A stretch of 62,007 nt of DNA from an uncultured Clostridia bacterium (GTDB lineage Bacteria > Bacillota > Clostridia > Christensenellales > Borkfalkiaceae). This document shows positions 8,742-18,118 of the stretch, in pieces. Location: positions 1-62,007 of the forward strand of contig CANPBT010000007.1 in NCBI GenBank assembly GCA_947572415.1. The letters run 5' to 3'. Within the stretch, counting starts at the first letter, position 1, and each line of letters starts with the position of its first letter. The notes beneath the pieces are model-generated. The model was not told where the DNA came from. It searched no databases and saw only the letters and a program-made list of their open reading frames with translations. Made by a program: the position numbers and the translations under genes.

Positions 8742-8778
8742 AAAAAACGCCCCGTAGCGCTTTACGGAGCATTTTTTT
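8742..8778 (-). terminator. Intrinsic terminator at the end of the protease-Opp operon
   Basis: The minus strand forms GCTCCGTA / TACGGGGC with one G-T pair and a six-base loop, followed by TTTTTT. It closes the long operon that starts at the subtilase. A T-run on the plus side means it may work in both directions. Confidence 0.85.
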
Positions 8779-8783
8779 GTATA

Positions 8784-9026
8784 TTAAAATTTTCCTGCGG
8801 CGAACATAAATATAATGTACACCACGGTAAAAGCAAGAAGAGTTGCAAGCATAGGCAAAACCATTTTTTTGACGGTGGAAAAATATGTGCGCGCCTTTTC
8901 TTTAAACGTCGCTTTGCTCCTTTTGGGCTGATTTTTCGTACCGCTCATATCGACGATAGTTGAATTATCGTCGATATAAGTAATTTTTTGCTTTTCGGAT
9001 TTCTTCTTGTTTTTCTTTTTACTCAT
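8784..9026 (-). CDS. Small single-pass membrane protein after oppF
   Basis: I start this 80-residue protein at 9026 (MSKKKNKKK), five bases after the oppF stop, rather than at an in-frame ATG at 9062 inside oppF. The N-terminal 50 residues are basic and polar; a single hydrophobic segment spans about 54-76, leaving only a few residues after it, so it looks tail-anchored with the charged part in the cytoplasm. I do not recognise a family. The shape recalls SecE, but SecE is normally encoded by nusG and lacks this long Lys-rich head. As the last gene of the operon it may be an accessory subunit of the Opp transporter (inference). Confidence 0.6.
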   Translation of the reverse strand: MSKKKNKKKSEKQKITYIDDNSTIVDMSGTKNQPKRSKATFKEKARTYFSTVKKMVLPMLATLLAFTVVYIIFMFAAGKF

Positions 9027-9031
9027 ACTGA

Positions 9032-10483
9032 TTAATCGGTTTCCTGCGAATAACAGTGGCACGCCGCAAAATGACCGGGCTCGTACTCTTTATAGACGGG
9101 CGCGATGTGCCTGCACACCTCCTGCGCTTTGGGGCAACGGGTGTGGAATTTGCAGCCTTTCGGCGGATTTGCGGGCGACGGAATATCGCCGTTGAGCGTT
9201 ATTCTGTTCATTTTTTCGTCAGGGTTGGGATTAGGCACCGCAGAGAATAATGTCTGAGTATACGGGTGCAGAGGATTATCGAAAATCCTGTCTTTATCGC
9301 CGAACTCAACCATAGTGCCGAGATACATAACGCCTATCTTGTCGGAAATATGCCTTACGACGGAAAGGTCGTGCGAAATGAACAGATAGGTAAAGCCCAT
9401 CGTCTTTTGCAGGTTTTTTAAAAGGTTTATAATCTGCGCCTGAATGGATACGTCGAGCGCGGATACGGGCTCGTCGCAGACGACGAGGCGCGGATTTACC
9501 GTGAGCGCGCGGGCGATACATATACGCTGGCGCTGTCCGCCCGAAAACTCGTGGGGGTATCTTTCGTAATAGTAATCCCTCAACCCGCACTTTTCCATTA
9601 TATCGAGGACGTAATCCTTAATTTGTTCCTTCGGCACGATTTTATGCACCTTTACGGGCTCGGAAAGTATTCCGCCCACAGTACTGCGCGGAGGCAGCGA
9701 CGAATACGGGTCCTGAAAGATTATCTGCATTTTTGTGCGGAGCTTGCGCATCTGCGAGGGCTTGAACTTGGCGATATCCGTTCCTTCGAAGAAAACTTGT
9801 CCGCTCGTGGGCTGATGCAATTTTAAAATCGTCCTGCCCAAAGTGGTTTTTCCGCAACCTGATTCGCCGACAATGCCCAAAGTTTCGCCCGCTTTGAGCT
9901 TAAACGAAACGTCGTCGACGGCGCGAAGCACCGATTGCGGCTTGCCGAGGATTGTTTTGCTTAAAGTGAAATATTTTTTAAGGTGCCTTATTTCGAGCAA
10001 TGCGTCGGGGTCGGGCGGGAGCGACAGGTCGGCTTCCGCCTTTTTGTCGCGTTCCTCCTGCTCCTTTGCCGCTTCTTCCGCGTCGTCAAACGAAGAAAAC
10101 CTGTTCTCCGTATCCTCGGGAGGAGTCAAATCGGTAAAATTAGCTTCCTCAATGCTTGAGATACTTTCGCGCGCTTCGGGCTGCTCGGGCGGAGTTACGG
10201 TCGCCGCCGCTTCGGCGGTTACAACTTCTTTTGCCGTTTCGTCGGGCTCTTTCACAACAGAGGGCTTTTTCGTTGCCGCAGGTTTTTTTACGGTTGCAGT
10301 CGTCTTTGCGGACGTAGCTTTCTTCGCTGTCGCCGTTTTGGCAGAAGCGGGCTTTTTTGCTGCGGTTGTCGTCGTTTTAGCCGCACCGCCCGATTTTGCC
10401 GAAGCGGACTTTGCCGCCGGCTTCTTTTCCACTATTTTTATTTCGGGTTCGGGTTTAACTTCGGGAGTTTTTTTACTGCTCAT
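9032..10483 (-). CDS. oppF: Oligopeptide ABC transporter ATPase OppF with a Lys/Ala-rich N-terminal extension
   Basis: An AGGAGG site six bases upstream fixes the start at 10483 (MSSKK), although an in-frame ATG exists at 10501. The 483-residue protein has an ABC ATPase from about residue 161: Walker A GESGCGKT (206-213), signature FSGGQRQR, Walker B RLVVCDEP, and the OppF C-terminal cysteine cluster. The first 160 residues are unlike normal OppF (usual length about 310-340): residues 10-80 are low-complexity Lys/Ala/Thr/Pro, resembling a histone H1 tail, and 90-160 are acidic. With OppD it powers peptide uptake at the cytoplasmic face. The start overlaps the oppD stop by 11 bases. Confidence 0.93.
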   Translation of the reverse strand: MSSKKTPEVKPEPEIKIVEKKPAAKSASAKSGGAAKTTTTAAKKPASAKTATAKKATSAKTTATVKKPAATKKPSVVKEPDETAKEVVTAEAAATVTPPEQPEARESISSIEEANFTDLTPPEDTENRFSSFDDAEEAAKEQEERDKKAEADLSLPPDPDALLEIRHLKKYFTLSKTILGKPQSVLRAVDDVSFKLKAGETLGIVGESGCGKTTLGRTILKLHQPTSGQVFFEGTDIAKFKPSQMRKLRTKMQIIFQDPYSSLPPRSTVGGILSEPVKVHKIVPKEQIKDYVLDIMEKCGLRDYYYERYPHEFSGGQRQRICIARALTVNPRLVVCDEPVSALDVSIQAQIINLLKNLQKTMGFTYLFISHDLSVVRHISDKIGVMYLGTMVEFGDKDRIFDNPLHPYTQTLFSAVPNPNPDEKMNRITLNGDIPSPANPPKGCKFHTRCPKAQEVCRHIAPVYKEYEPGHFAACHCYSQETD

Positions 10484-11849
10484 CTGAAGCCTCCTTTGCA
10501 TACAAGTGACAAGCTACGCAATGCGTGGGGCTGACCTGAACCATTTGAGGATAGTCGCCCTTACACTTGTCGGTACGGCACGAACACCTTTCGCTGAAGT
10601 AACAGTTATTAGGCATATCTACGGGGTTGGGCACGTTGCCGGGGATATTGAAAAGCTTATCCGACGACTTTTTACCCATAGTGGGTTTACTCTTTTGCAA
10701 ACCTATCGTATACGGGTGCATGGGGTGATGGAAAATTTCGGACGCAGTGCCCTGCTCAATCACTCTGCCCGCATACATTACGACGACGTAATCCGCCATT
10801 TCGGCAATTACGCCCAAATCGTGCGTGATAAGAAGTATCGAGCCGTTGATACGGTCTTTGAGCCCGCGCAACAAATCCAGAATCTGCGCCTGAATGGTAA
10901 CGTCAAGCGCGGTCGTAGGTTCGTCCGCGATAATAAGCCTCGGATTACCGGCAAGCGCCATAGCAATCATAACCCTTTGGCGCATACCGCCCGAAAGCTC
11001 GTGCGGGTACGATTTATATACGCGCTCAGGCATGGCTATGCCTACGAGGTTGAGCATATCGATAGAGCGCTCCTTAGCCTCCGCTTTGGTTGCGTCGGGC
11101 ACGTGCAGAAGCGTAACCTCGTCAAGCTGATTGCCGATTGTGAATACCGGATTAAGCGAAGTCATCGGCTCCTGAAAAATCATGGCAATCTGTCTGCCGC
11201 GGAGTCTGTGCATTTCCTTAATGGGCATCTGCGCTATATCGAACACCTTTTCTTCCATCTCGTACTGTCTGGTGCCGTATTCGTCGCGCTTATGTTTGGG
11301 GCATAAAACGGGGTTTCCGTTTTTGTCGATTTTATCGTTGCCCTTTTTATCTTTGACTGTTTCGTTTATTATGTTTCCGTTTTCGTCTTTCTCGTAAATG
11401 GGTATTGGGTTACCGCGTTCGTCGCGCTTGAAATCAAACGATTTAAAGCGGATACTGCCCGAATAAATCTGACCCTGCGGGCCCTGTAAAAGGCGCATTA
11501 CCGACATACTCGTGACCGATTTACCGCAGCCCGACTCGCCGACGACGCCCAGGACTTTACCCTGAGGGATATCGAACGACACGCCGTTTACAGCTTTTAC
11601 AACGCCTTGTTCGGTGAAGAAATACGAATGCAAATCGTCCACTTCGAGGATATTCGCATCGTTTTTCATTTCGGAAAGAAATTCTGATTCGTTTGCCTTG
11701 CGGTACTTCTGCTTCTCGAGGCGGCGCATTATCACGGAATTTTTCTTCGCGATTTCACGCACCTCTTTGCCCGAGAGATAGTGCTTGCGGACGGAAATTT
11801 CGTTATCGTCCTGCTTCTTTTTGAAGAGTTTTAAAAAGTTAAGCTTCAT
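10473..11849 (-). CDS. oppD: Oligopeptide ABC transporter ATPase OppD with an internal insertion
   Basis: The 458-residue ATPase has Walker A GESGCGKS (104-111), Q-loop FQEPMTSLNP (about 225), signature LSGGMRQR, Walker B RLIIADEP, the H-loop ITHDLG and the C-terminal OppD/F domain with clustered cysteines. Usual OppD length is about 330-360. Two additions are visible: an N-terminal basic extension of about 65 residues, and an insert at roughly 141-205 between Walker A and the Q-loop, made of imperfect short repeats such as DERGNPIP, DENGNIIN and DKNGNPVL. It pairs with OppF to drive the OppBC pore. It starts one base beyond the oppC stop region, within the operon. Confidence 0.93.
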   Translation of the reverse strand: MKLNFLKLFKKKQDDNEISVRKHYLSGKEVREIAKKNSVIMRRLEKQKYRKANESEFLSEMKNDANILEVDDLHSYFFTEQGVVKAVNGVSFDIPQGKVLGVVGESGCGKSVTSMSVMRLLQGPQGQIYSGSIRFKSFDFKRDERGNPIPIYEKDENGNIINETVKDKKGNDKIDKNGNPVLCPKHKRDEYGTRQYEMEEKVFDIAQMPIKEMHRLRGRQIAMIFQEPMTSLNPVFTIGNQLDEVTLLHVPDATKAEAKERSIDMLNLVGIAMPERVYKSYPHELSGGMRQRVMIAMALAGNPRLIIADEPTTALDVTIQAQILDLLRGLKDRINGSILLITHDLGVIAEMADYVVVMYAGRVIEQGTASEIFHHPMHPYTIGLQKSKPTMGKKSSDKLFNIPGNVPNPVDMPNNCYFSERCSCRTDKCKGDYPQMVQVSPTHCVACHLYAKEASDEQ

Positions 11850-11850
11850 A

Positions 11851-12966
11851 CTATCTCCTCATTTTGGGGTCGAGCGCGTCGCGCAACCCGTCGCCCAGAA
11901 AGTTAAACCCGAGTACAGCCATTACAATGAGAATTCCGGGAGGGCCCCAGACGTTAAAGTAGTTTTTAAGTACGTCGATATCTTCCGTAACGATATTTAT
12001 CATCATACCCCACGAAGCGAAAGGCTGCTTAACGCCGAGCCCCATATAAGAAAGCGAAGCTTCGTATAATATCATACTGCCGAGCGACAACGTCATACCG
12101 ACGATGAGCTGGGGTAAAATGTTGGGGATAAGGTGCTTGAATATCTTACGCGCGGTAGAAAAGCCCATTGCCTCCGCCGCAACCATATATTCCTGCTCCC
12201 TTAAAAACAGTATCTGACCGCGCACAAGCCTTGCCGTACCCGACCACGAGAATATTGTTAATAGCGCAATCAATATGTATATTCGGCTTTCGTCGTTGAC
12301 GCCGTACTGGTCGAGCATTGTACCTAATATCAGCAATAAAGGCAACGTCGGCAAACACATCAGTATATCGCATATACGCATTATAAGGTTGTCTACCCAA
12401 CCGCCGAAATACCCCGCGAGACCGCCCATTACTATGCCTATCGCCGTGATTACGAGCACGCCTATTAAACTGATAGTAAGCGAAACCCTGCCGCCGTACA
12501 TAAGACGGACGAAAACATCCATACCCGTTTTATCGGTACCGAGAATGTGCTCGCCGCTGGGAGGAGCAAGATTGTTAGCCTGCTGGAACGACTCGATTAT
12601 CTGATAAAAAGTGCCGTCCTCCGTTTCCACTTTCTGATATTCGTAGACTATTTTTCCGTTGTAGTCGGTTTCGGTTTCTTCCCAGTAGCCCGCCCAGTTA
12701 CAAATTACGGGGCCGAACCAGCTGAAAATGAACAGCGCGGCTATAAGCACAAGCCCTACTATACTGAGCTTTGAGTGAAAAAACCTCCTTAAAACCATTC
12801 TTAAAGGCGACATAAGCCTTACGTTCTGGTCGAGAGGTGTTTCGCCGTCGGCAATATCCACCTCCGCTACGCCAGCTTCGGCTTCGGAGGAAATCTTTTT
12901 CTCGATTTCTTCCGCCGTTATATACGCTTTTTGTTCAAGCGTCAATTCTTTTTCCGTATTTTTCAT
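11851..12966 (-). CDS. oppC: Oligopeptide ABC transporter permease OppC
   Basis: This 371-residue inner permease has the OppC pattern: a long cytoplasmic N-terminus (about 60 residues), a first membrane segment (about 68-90), an extracellular stretch containing HILGTDKTGMDV, then five more membrane segments, with the ABC-coupling EAA loop near 278 (MVAAEAMGFSTARKIFKHLI). The C-terminus, NFLGDGLRDALDPKMRR, is diagnostic. Length exceeds the usual 290-310 because of the acidic N-terminus and an added extracellular segment of about 50 residues after the first helix. It forms the membrane pore with OppB. Confidence 0.95.
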   Translation of the reverse strand: MKNTEKELTLEQKAYITAEEIEKKISSEAEAGVAEVDIADGETPLDQNVRLMSPLRMVLRRFFHSKLSIVGLVLIAALFIFSWFGPVICNWAGYWEETETDYNGKIVYEYQKVETEDGTFYQIIESFQQANNLAPPSGEHILGTDKTGMDVFVRLMYGGRVSLTISLIGVLVITAIGIVMGGLAGYFGGWVDNLIMRICDILMCLPTLPLLLILGTMLDQYGVNDESRIYILIALLTIFSWSGTARLVRGQILFLREQEYMVAAEAMGFSTARKIFKHLIPNILPQLIVGMTLSLGSMILYEASLSYMGLGVKQPFASWGMMINIVTEDIDVLKNYFNVWGPPGILIVMAVLGFNFLGDGLRDALDPKMRR

Positions 12967-12976
12967 AACAACCTCT

Positions 12977-13960
12977 TTAAGTAAGCTTGATGCGCGGGTC
13001 GACTATGACGTACATCAAATCGGTAAGCAATATGCCTATTACGCTTAAAAACGCGATGAACATATTGTAACCCATTATGTAAGGTATATCCGCGGCTATC
13101 ATCGCCTGATAAGCACGCGCGCCTATGCCGGGGAGGTCGAAAACCTGTTCGAGAATCATCGACCCCGAGAAAAGGCTCGGCAATATACCCGCCATCATTG
13201 TCACTATAGGTATCATAGTGTTTCGGAAAGCGTGTTTATAGATAACCTTGCTCTCTTTAAGTCCCTTTGCGCGCGCGGTACGGATATAGTCGGCGTTAAG
13301 AACTTCGAGCATATTCGTACGCGTGTAGCGCACCGTACCGCCTATACTTAAAACGACTATCGTGAATATGGGCAGTACAAGGTGGTACGCATGGTCTAAA
13401 AACAGAGGAAGCGAGCTTGTTAAGTCTTCATATGCGGACGGCGGGAACCACCCCAGCTTGTTTGCAAGCAAATCCTTTATGATTTGCGCAAAGAAGAACG
13501 ACGGGAAAGAAATGCCTATAACTACCAGAAAGGTAATTATATAGTCGCGCAGACTGTACTGGTGAGTTGCGGCTGTAACGCCGAGCGGAATCGCAATCAT
13601 ATATTCGAAGATAATCGCAACGAATGATACGATGAACGAAACGCTCATATGGTCGGCGATGTCCTGAATGACGGGCACGCCGAACTTGAAGCTTGTGCCG
13701 AGGTCGAAACGCATAAGCGACCACAGCCACGAGAAATATCCCTTTATTATACCCCAGAAGCTGCCATCGGCAAGGCCGTACATCTTATAGAGGGCGTCGA
13801 TTGTTTCCTGCGGGATTGTAGCGCCGCCTGCGCTCATCTGCAAAACGATATTCTCGACAAAGTTGCTGGGCATACAGCGTATCAGAATGTACAGTATAAG
13901 CGATACGCCCAACAAAATGAGCACCGCAAGACCCAGTCTTTTCAAAATGTATTTTAACAT
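12977..13960 (-). CDS. oppB: Oligopeptide ABC transporter permease OppB
   Basis: The 327-residue protein starts MLKYILKRLGLAVLILLGVS, the usual OppB first helix, followed by an extracellular loop and five further membrane segments. The EAA coupling loop is DYIRTARAKGLKESKVIYKHAFRN. The C-terminus DLMYVIVDPRIKL is typical. Size is normal for OppB/DppB. It sits between oppA and oppC with gaps of 25 and 10 bases, consistent with co-transcription. It forms the peptide channel with OppC in the cytoplasmic membrane. Confidence 0.95.
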   Translation of the reverse strand: MLKYILKRLGLAVLILLGVSLILYILIRCMPSNFVENIVLQMSAGGATIPQETIDALYKMYGLADGSFWGIIKGYFSWLWSLMRFDLGTSFKFGVPVIQDIADHMSVSFIVSFVAIIFEYMIAIPLGVTAATHQYSLRDYIITFLVVIGISFPSFFFAQIIKDLLANKLGWFPPSAYEDLTSSLPLFLDHAYHLVLPIFTIVVLSIGGTVRYTRTNMLEVLNADYIRTARAKGLKESKVIYKHAFRNTMIPIVTMMAGILPSLFSGSMILEQVFDLPGIGARAYQAMIAADIPYIMGYNMFIAFLSVIGILLTDLMYVIVDPRIKLT

Positions 13961-13985
13961 AGTTTACTCCGTTTTAACGGCTTGA

Positions 13986-16649
13986 TTATTTTTTGAAATC
14001 TATTTCCCAGATTTTGCCGAGAGGCGACGAATAGGAGTTTATTTGTTCGGGGAATGTTTTCGTATCGATTACGTTTGCGTTGTAAGCGTACAGCGTCTGC
14101 CTCTGGTAAACGGGCATTTCGACGGCGAGGTCTAAAACGTAGCCCATTGCCACTTTGTAAATATCGGCACGCTCCTTTTCGTCAAGCGTCTTCCTGCCTT
14201 CGTCGATTTTTTCGGAAAGCAAATTCAAAATTTCGGGTTCAGTCTGATATAACCCGGGGCTTGCAAGAATTTCGCGATAGCCCCACGAATATACACTGGT
14301 AGCCGTTGAATTTTTGTGGTAAACCTGATACATATCGGGGTCGATTGTAGAGCCCCATGCAGCCGCCCAGACCGCAAGCGAGCCTGTGGAAAGCTTTGTA
14401 AGCGCGTTGGTATCGGGCACTACGCTTACGTCCCAACCGCAATCGTTAAGAAGTTTTGCGGCAAGGTTGAATACTGCGTATACGGGGTGGTCGGTAAGGT
14501 TTGAGCCGGCGATTGTAAACTTGATTTTGAGGTCTTTCGCGCCCGCACTTACTCCGGCAAGCGCCATATAATCCCTGATTTTCTGCTTCGCGTCTGCTTC
14601 GCCGGTATACTGCATATAATCGTGTCCGTTAAGTTTTAGCATATTATCCGCAGGGCTGTTCGTGTTAACGGGTTTTCCGTCGGTCGTGGGATACGCCCAG
14701 CTTACTATCGACATGGGCCAGTGAATATTCACAACCGTGTTAGACGAATAATAGCTGATACTCTGCGAAATATCCATTGCAGACATAATCGCTTTACGGA
14801 TATTGATATTAGGTACGAGCCCTGCGTTTACGCCGATATAGCCGTAACCGAGCTGCCAGGTTGCAACCGACTCGATACCCTTATCTTTTAACTCATTATC
14901 GATTTTCTCTTTGTTTGCCTTGGTGAACTGGGGGGTTACGTAGTGAACGCTACCCCTTTCAAGCTGGTCGAGCGCGTTGCTTGCGCTGAGCACCTGATAA
15001 GCGATATTTTTGATTTTGGGTTCGCCCAAAAGGAAACCATCGTTTGCCTTGAAGTAAACGAAGTTATTATTATTGAAAGCGTTGCCCGCGGGCTTATCGT
15101 TATTGTCCATATCGGTAGCCATGTATGCGCCCGCGCCTACGGGGATATGGTTCTTCCTTGCGCCGTAGCTGTTAACGCCCTGAATTACGTCGCGCATGAA
15201 GTCGAACGAGCCCCAGTTAACGCCGAATTTGTTAGCCGTTATATCCACGGGATATTTTGTAGTATCGGAATAGTAGTGATGAGGCGCTACGGTAAAGCCG
15301 AAGTTCCAGATAGCTTTCGGGTCCTTGCCGTTTATCTTAATGCGAAGCACGTCATACTCGCCTGCATTTGCAACCTCGCCGGTTGACTTATGTTCCTTTG
15401 CGATGGTGTAATTTTTTCCGTTTATCGAAACGGCTGTATCGTTTGTGCTGTGACCCATCGAAACTATGCCTTCGATATTCGGCGCAACGACAAGCTGCCC
15501 TTCCTCGGTGATACCCGCCTGCTTGTGCAAAATAATTTCGGTAGCTTTCGCAATATAATCCGTCCTTATAGTGTTTGCGGTAGCATAGTACGAAAGAATG
15601 CCGTTCAGCTCGGTATTAATTTTATCCCTGAAAACTTTCTCAATCGCTTTATCCTTATCGATAATTGTTTTATCGTCGTATTGAGGATTTACGCTCTGGA
15701 TTTCGGTCCTTGTATTGTCCGTATACTTGACTTCAACGTAGCCCTCCATATACATAAAGGAAAATACGGGGTCAGAGAACTTATGCTGTGTACCCGCTTT
15801 TGCATCCCACTCCTTATAAGGCGAGCTCTCTTTGAAGGAATCTATCGCGGAATTATAATCGCTTTCGAGTTCTTTTTTAAAGGTTTTCAAAGTAAGCTCA
15901 TAGTCTTCGAGAAGCTGCTTACGGTACTCTTCCACGGTAAGCTCGTCTTTTGAAACCGCTTCCTTATAACCGGGGGTAAAAGCCGAATAATCCGCAATAG
16001 CGTCACGCATTTCCTGCTCGGTTACGTCGTACGAATTCGAATTAGGATTGTTTATGCGGTTTATGGTTTCGTAAAGCGTAGTCAGTTCGAGAATACGGTT
16101 GAAAGCAAAAGTGTTTGCCTGCGTATTAATACTGTCGTCTTCCGAACCCGCACCGTCGGACGATATTTTCTGCGTACGGTATTTTTTAAGCCCGACGATA
16201 TCTGTCGAATACATAGTGGTAGCGCCGGTATAAACGGGGTCGAGATAAACGTACATATTGAAAAGCACGTCGTTCATGGTAAGGGGCATACCGTCGGAAT
16301 ACTTTATTCCGTTTTTAAGCACGAAGTAGTATGTAGTTACGCCTTCGCTACCCTCGTTTTCGTTGAATTCCTGCTTGTAGTCGAGCACGACCGTAGGTTC
16401 ATCTTCGCCATAGGCGATTTTACCGTCTTTATCGGTTGAAAGCATTGAAAGCTGGGTCATACCTACGACATCCATATCGGGAGCGGACGTGGAATAAAAG
16501 GGATTGAAAAGCCCGTCCATAGGCTCGCTCATTACGATAAGCCTTTCAACCTTTTTCTTACAGCCTGTCAGAAAGCCGAAAGCGCCGAAAACCATTACGG
16601 AACTTAAAGCAACGGTCGCAAGACGTACTGCTGTCTTTTTCTTATTCAT
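13986..16649 (-). CDS. oppA: Oligopeptide-binding lipoprotein OppA, enlarged
   Basis: The 887-residue protein has a lipoprotein signal (FGFLTGC, acylated Cys30) and SBP family 5 features: an N-terminal lobe with DGLFNPFYSTSAPD and the FVLKNGIKYSDGMPLTMNDVLFN segment (near 105-130), and a C-terminal region with GYGYIGVNAGLVPNINIRKA. It captures peptides outside the membrane for OppBCDF. Normal OppA is about 540-600 residues. The excess is an insertion of roughly 250 residues (about 165-430), predicted helical and charged, within the first lobe. A GGAGG site precedes the ATG. It follows the InlB-repeat lipoprotein by 30 bases. Substrate size preference cannot be read from the sequence. Confidence 0.92.
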   Translation of the reverse strand: MNKKKTAVRLATVALSSVMVFGAFGFLTGCKKKVERLIVMSEPMDGLFNPFYSTSAPDMDVVGMTQLSMLSTDKDGKIAYGEDEPTVVLDYKQEFNENEGSEGVTTYYFVLKNGIKYSDGMPLTMNDVLFNMYVYLDPVYTGATTMYSTDIVGLKKYRTQKISSDGAGSEDDSINTQANTFAFNRILELTTLYETINRINNPNSNSYDVTEQEMRDAIADYSAFTPGYKEAVSKDELTVEEYRKQLLEDYELTLKTFKKELESDYNSAIDSFKESSPYKEWDAKAGTQHKFSDPVFSFMYMEGYVEVKYTDNTRTEIQSVNPQYDDKTIIDKDKAIEKVFRDKINTELNGILSYYATANTIRTDYIAKATEIILHKQAGITEEGQLVVAPNIEGIVSMGHSTNDTAVSINGKNYTIAKEHKSTGEVANAGEYDVLRIKINGKDPKAIWNFGFTVAPHHYYSDTTKYPVDITANKFGVNWGSFDFMRDVIQGVNSYGARKNHIPVGAGAYMATDMDNNDKPAGNAFNNNNFVYFKANDGFLLGEPKIKNIAYQVLSASNALDQLERGSVHYVTPQFTKANKEKIDNELKDKGIESVATWQLGYGYIGVNAGLVPNINIRKAIMSAMDISQSISYYSSNTVVNIHWPMSIVSWAYPTTDGKPVNTNSPADNMLKLNGHDYMQYTGEADAKQKIRDYMALAGVSAGAKDLKIKFTIAGSNLTDHPVYAVFNLAAKLLNDCGWDVSVVPDTNALTKLSTGSLAVWAAAWGSTIDPDMYQVYHKNSTATSVYSWGYREILASPGLYQTEPEILNLLSEKIDEGRKTLDEKERADIYKVAMGYVLDLAVEMPVYQRQTLYAYNANVIDTKTFPEQINSYSSPLGKIWEIDFKK

Positions 16650-16679
16650 TATAATTCCTCCAAAGAATGATTTACTAAA

Positions 16680-18089
16680 TTAATTTACGGGGTTAGGGTC
16701 GGTTTTGGTATCATCGTTTCTTTCAAGTACTACCATTCCGTCATCGATAGTGGCTTTATGCGGCCAGACCTTGTTGTCGCCCGTGCCTCTGGGATCCATA
16801 ACACAGGAAATGTCGTACATAATACCCGTAAGGCTATCGGATAAGGCGTTTATGTTAGAACAAAGAAGCCCTACGTAATAATTATTGTATAAGTTGACGA
16901 TTTCCGGACCTATGTGGAGCACTCCGTCCACTTCCACCTTTTCGAATTTAGCGCCCGAGGCTATCTGCCCCGCAAATAAGCCGTAAGTACTGCCCGTAAG
17001 TCTGCTTGCCGAACTCAACGTATAGGTTACGTTTTTAAACTTTATGTCGTTAAATACCGCCGTAGCCGCAATCGAACCGAATACGCCGCAACGTTGGCTC
17101 TGATATTGTTTAACGGTGATATTCGAGAAAGTATGACCGTGACCGTTAATTGTACCTCTGTATTCACCCGTAGTCAATCCAGTATTCCAAAGCAGTTTAT
17201 CGGTAAAAACAATATCGGTATAAATTTCATAGCTTCCGTCTATCCTCGCGTTTGCAACGAACTGCTCTGGCGAATATATATGGAACCAGTTGCCGTCAAC
17301 CAAATCGAGATACAAATCGAGATTTCTGTTTTCACCCGTCCCGTTTTCCTCGACGACGGTACCCTTATGGTTGATTTGCGTAGCCTCGGCTGTCATATTT
17401 TTATCGAAATAAGCTTTTTGGAAGGTTTTACCGTCGATTTTGGGAAAGTTGCCGTAAATCATTGACGCGGAACATTTGGTTTTGTCTTCCCCGTCGGGGA
17501 TACGCTCGTCCTCCCAGTAAGGCAAATCGAGCGACATAAGGTCCTCTCGTGCGGTCGGGCTGAACGAAAGTACTTTTTCCTCTTTCCAGTCGCCGTTGGT
17601 ATCCTTTGCGTGGAAAGTATAGGTGAACTCGGGCACCCACGCCGCATACAGCGTAAGCACGGGTGTTTCCGCCGTTACCTCGGATACGTCCTCCTGCTTT
17701 AATACGTCGCTTTCGAAATCCCATTTATCGGAATATCCGACTACCTCGGCGCCGTCCGACGAAGTTTTCACTTCTTTATACCAGCCCGCAAGGAAATAGC
17801 CCGAACGGGTTGCAACAGAAATATTTTTAGCGTCGCCGCGCTTATCCGAACCCGGTTCGAGAAGCTTTATGCCTTTTTGAAGGCTGTCGACGTTGTAAAG
17901 GTCGGCAATGTTCGTCTTTTCCTTGCCGGCGAACTGACCGCCGTTGGCGTCGTACAGAATTTTTACCCTGCTGCCGTCCTTTTCAAACGTGTCGTACGGG
18001 GTGTCCCAGGTGGCGCACGCCGCGGCAAACACAAGCGATGCCGCGCACGTAGTCACCAAACCGATTAAAATTTTTGTTCTGCGTTTCAT
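16680..18089 (-). CDS. InlB-repeat lipoprotein with GLUG-like beta-helix
   Basis: The 469-residue protein has a lipobox (VFAAAC, Cys25). Residues about 43-150 form an InlB B-repeat (Listeria-Bacteroides type): VKILYDANGGQF at the start and LTLYAAWVPEF at the end. From about 285 to 420 it carries GLUG-like beta-helix repeats, for example YRGTINGHGHTFSNITV followed by GVFGSIAATAVFNDIKFKNV. Both modules are typical of surface adhesion proteins of gut bacteria. It sits between the subtilase (30-base gap) and oppA (30-base gap), so it is probably co-expressed with protein digestion and peptide uptake. It could hold substrate or the protease near the transporter (inference). Confidence 0.85.
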   Translation of the reverse strand: MKRRTKILIGLVTTCAASLVFAAACATWDTPYDTFEKDGSRVKILYDANGGQFAGKEKTNIADLYNVDSLQKGIKLLEPGSDKRGDAKNISVATRSGYFLAGWYKEVKTSSDGAEVVGYSDKWDFESDVLKQEDVSEVTAETPVLTLYAAWVPEFTYTFHAKDTNGDWKEEKVLSFSPTAREDLMSLDLPYWEDERIPDGEDKTKCSASMIYGNFPKIDGKTFQKAYFDKNMTAEATQINHKGTVVEENGTGENRNLDLYLDLVDGNWFHIYSPEQFVANARIDGSYEIYTDIVFTDKLLWNTGLTTGEYRGTINGHGHTFSNITVKQYQSQRCGVFGSIAATAVFNDIKFKNVTYTLSSASRLTGSTYGLFAGQIASGAKFEKVEVDGVLHIGPEIVNLYNNYYVGLLCSNINALSDSLTGIMYDISCVMDPRGTGDNKVWPHKATIDDGMVVLERNDDTKTDPNPVN

Positions 18090-18118
18090 TTTTATCCTTT
18101 ATCGTTTAATTCGGATTT

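Noticed and set aside
8784..9026. SecE identity for the small membrane protein
   Set aside because: Only the general shape matches; the context (opp operon, no nusG or rpmG) and the long Lys-rich head argue against it.
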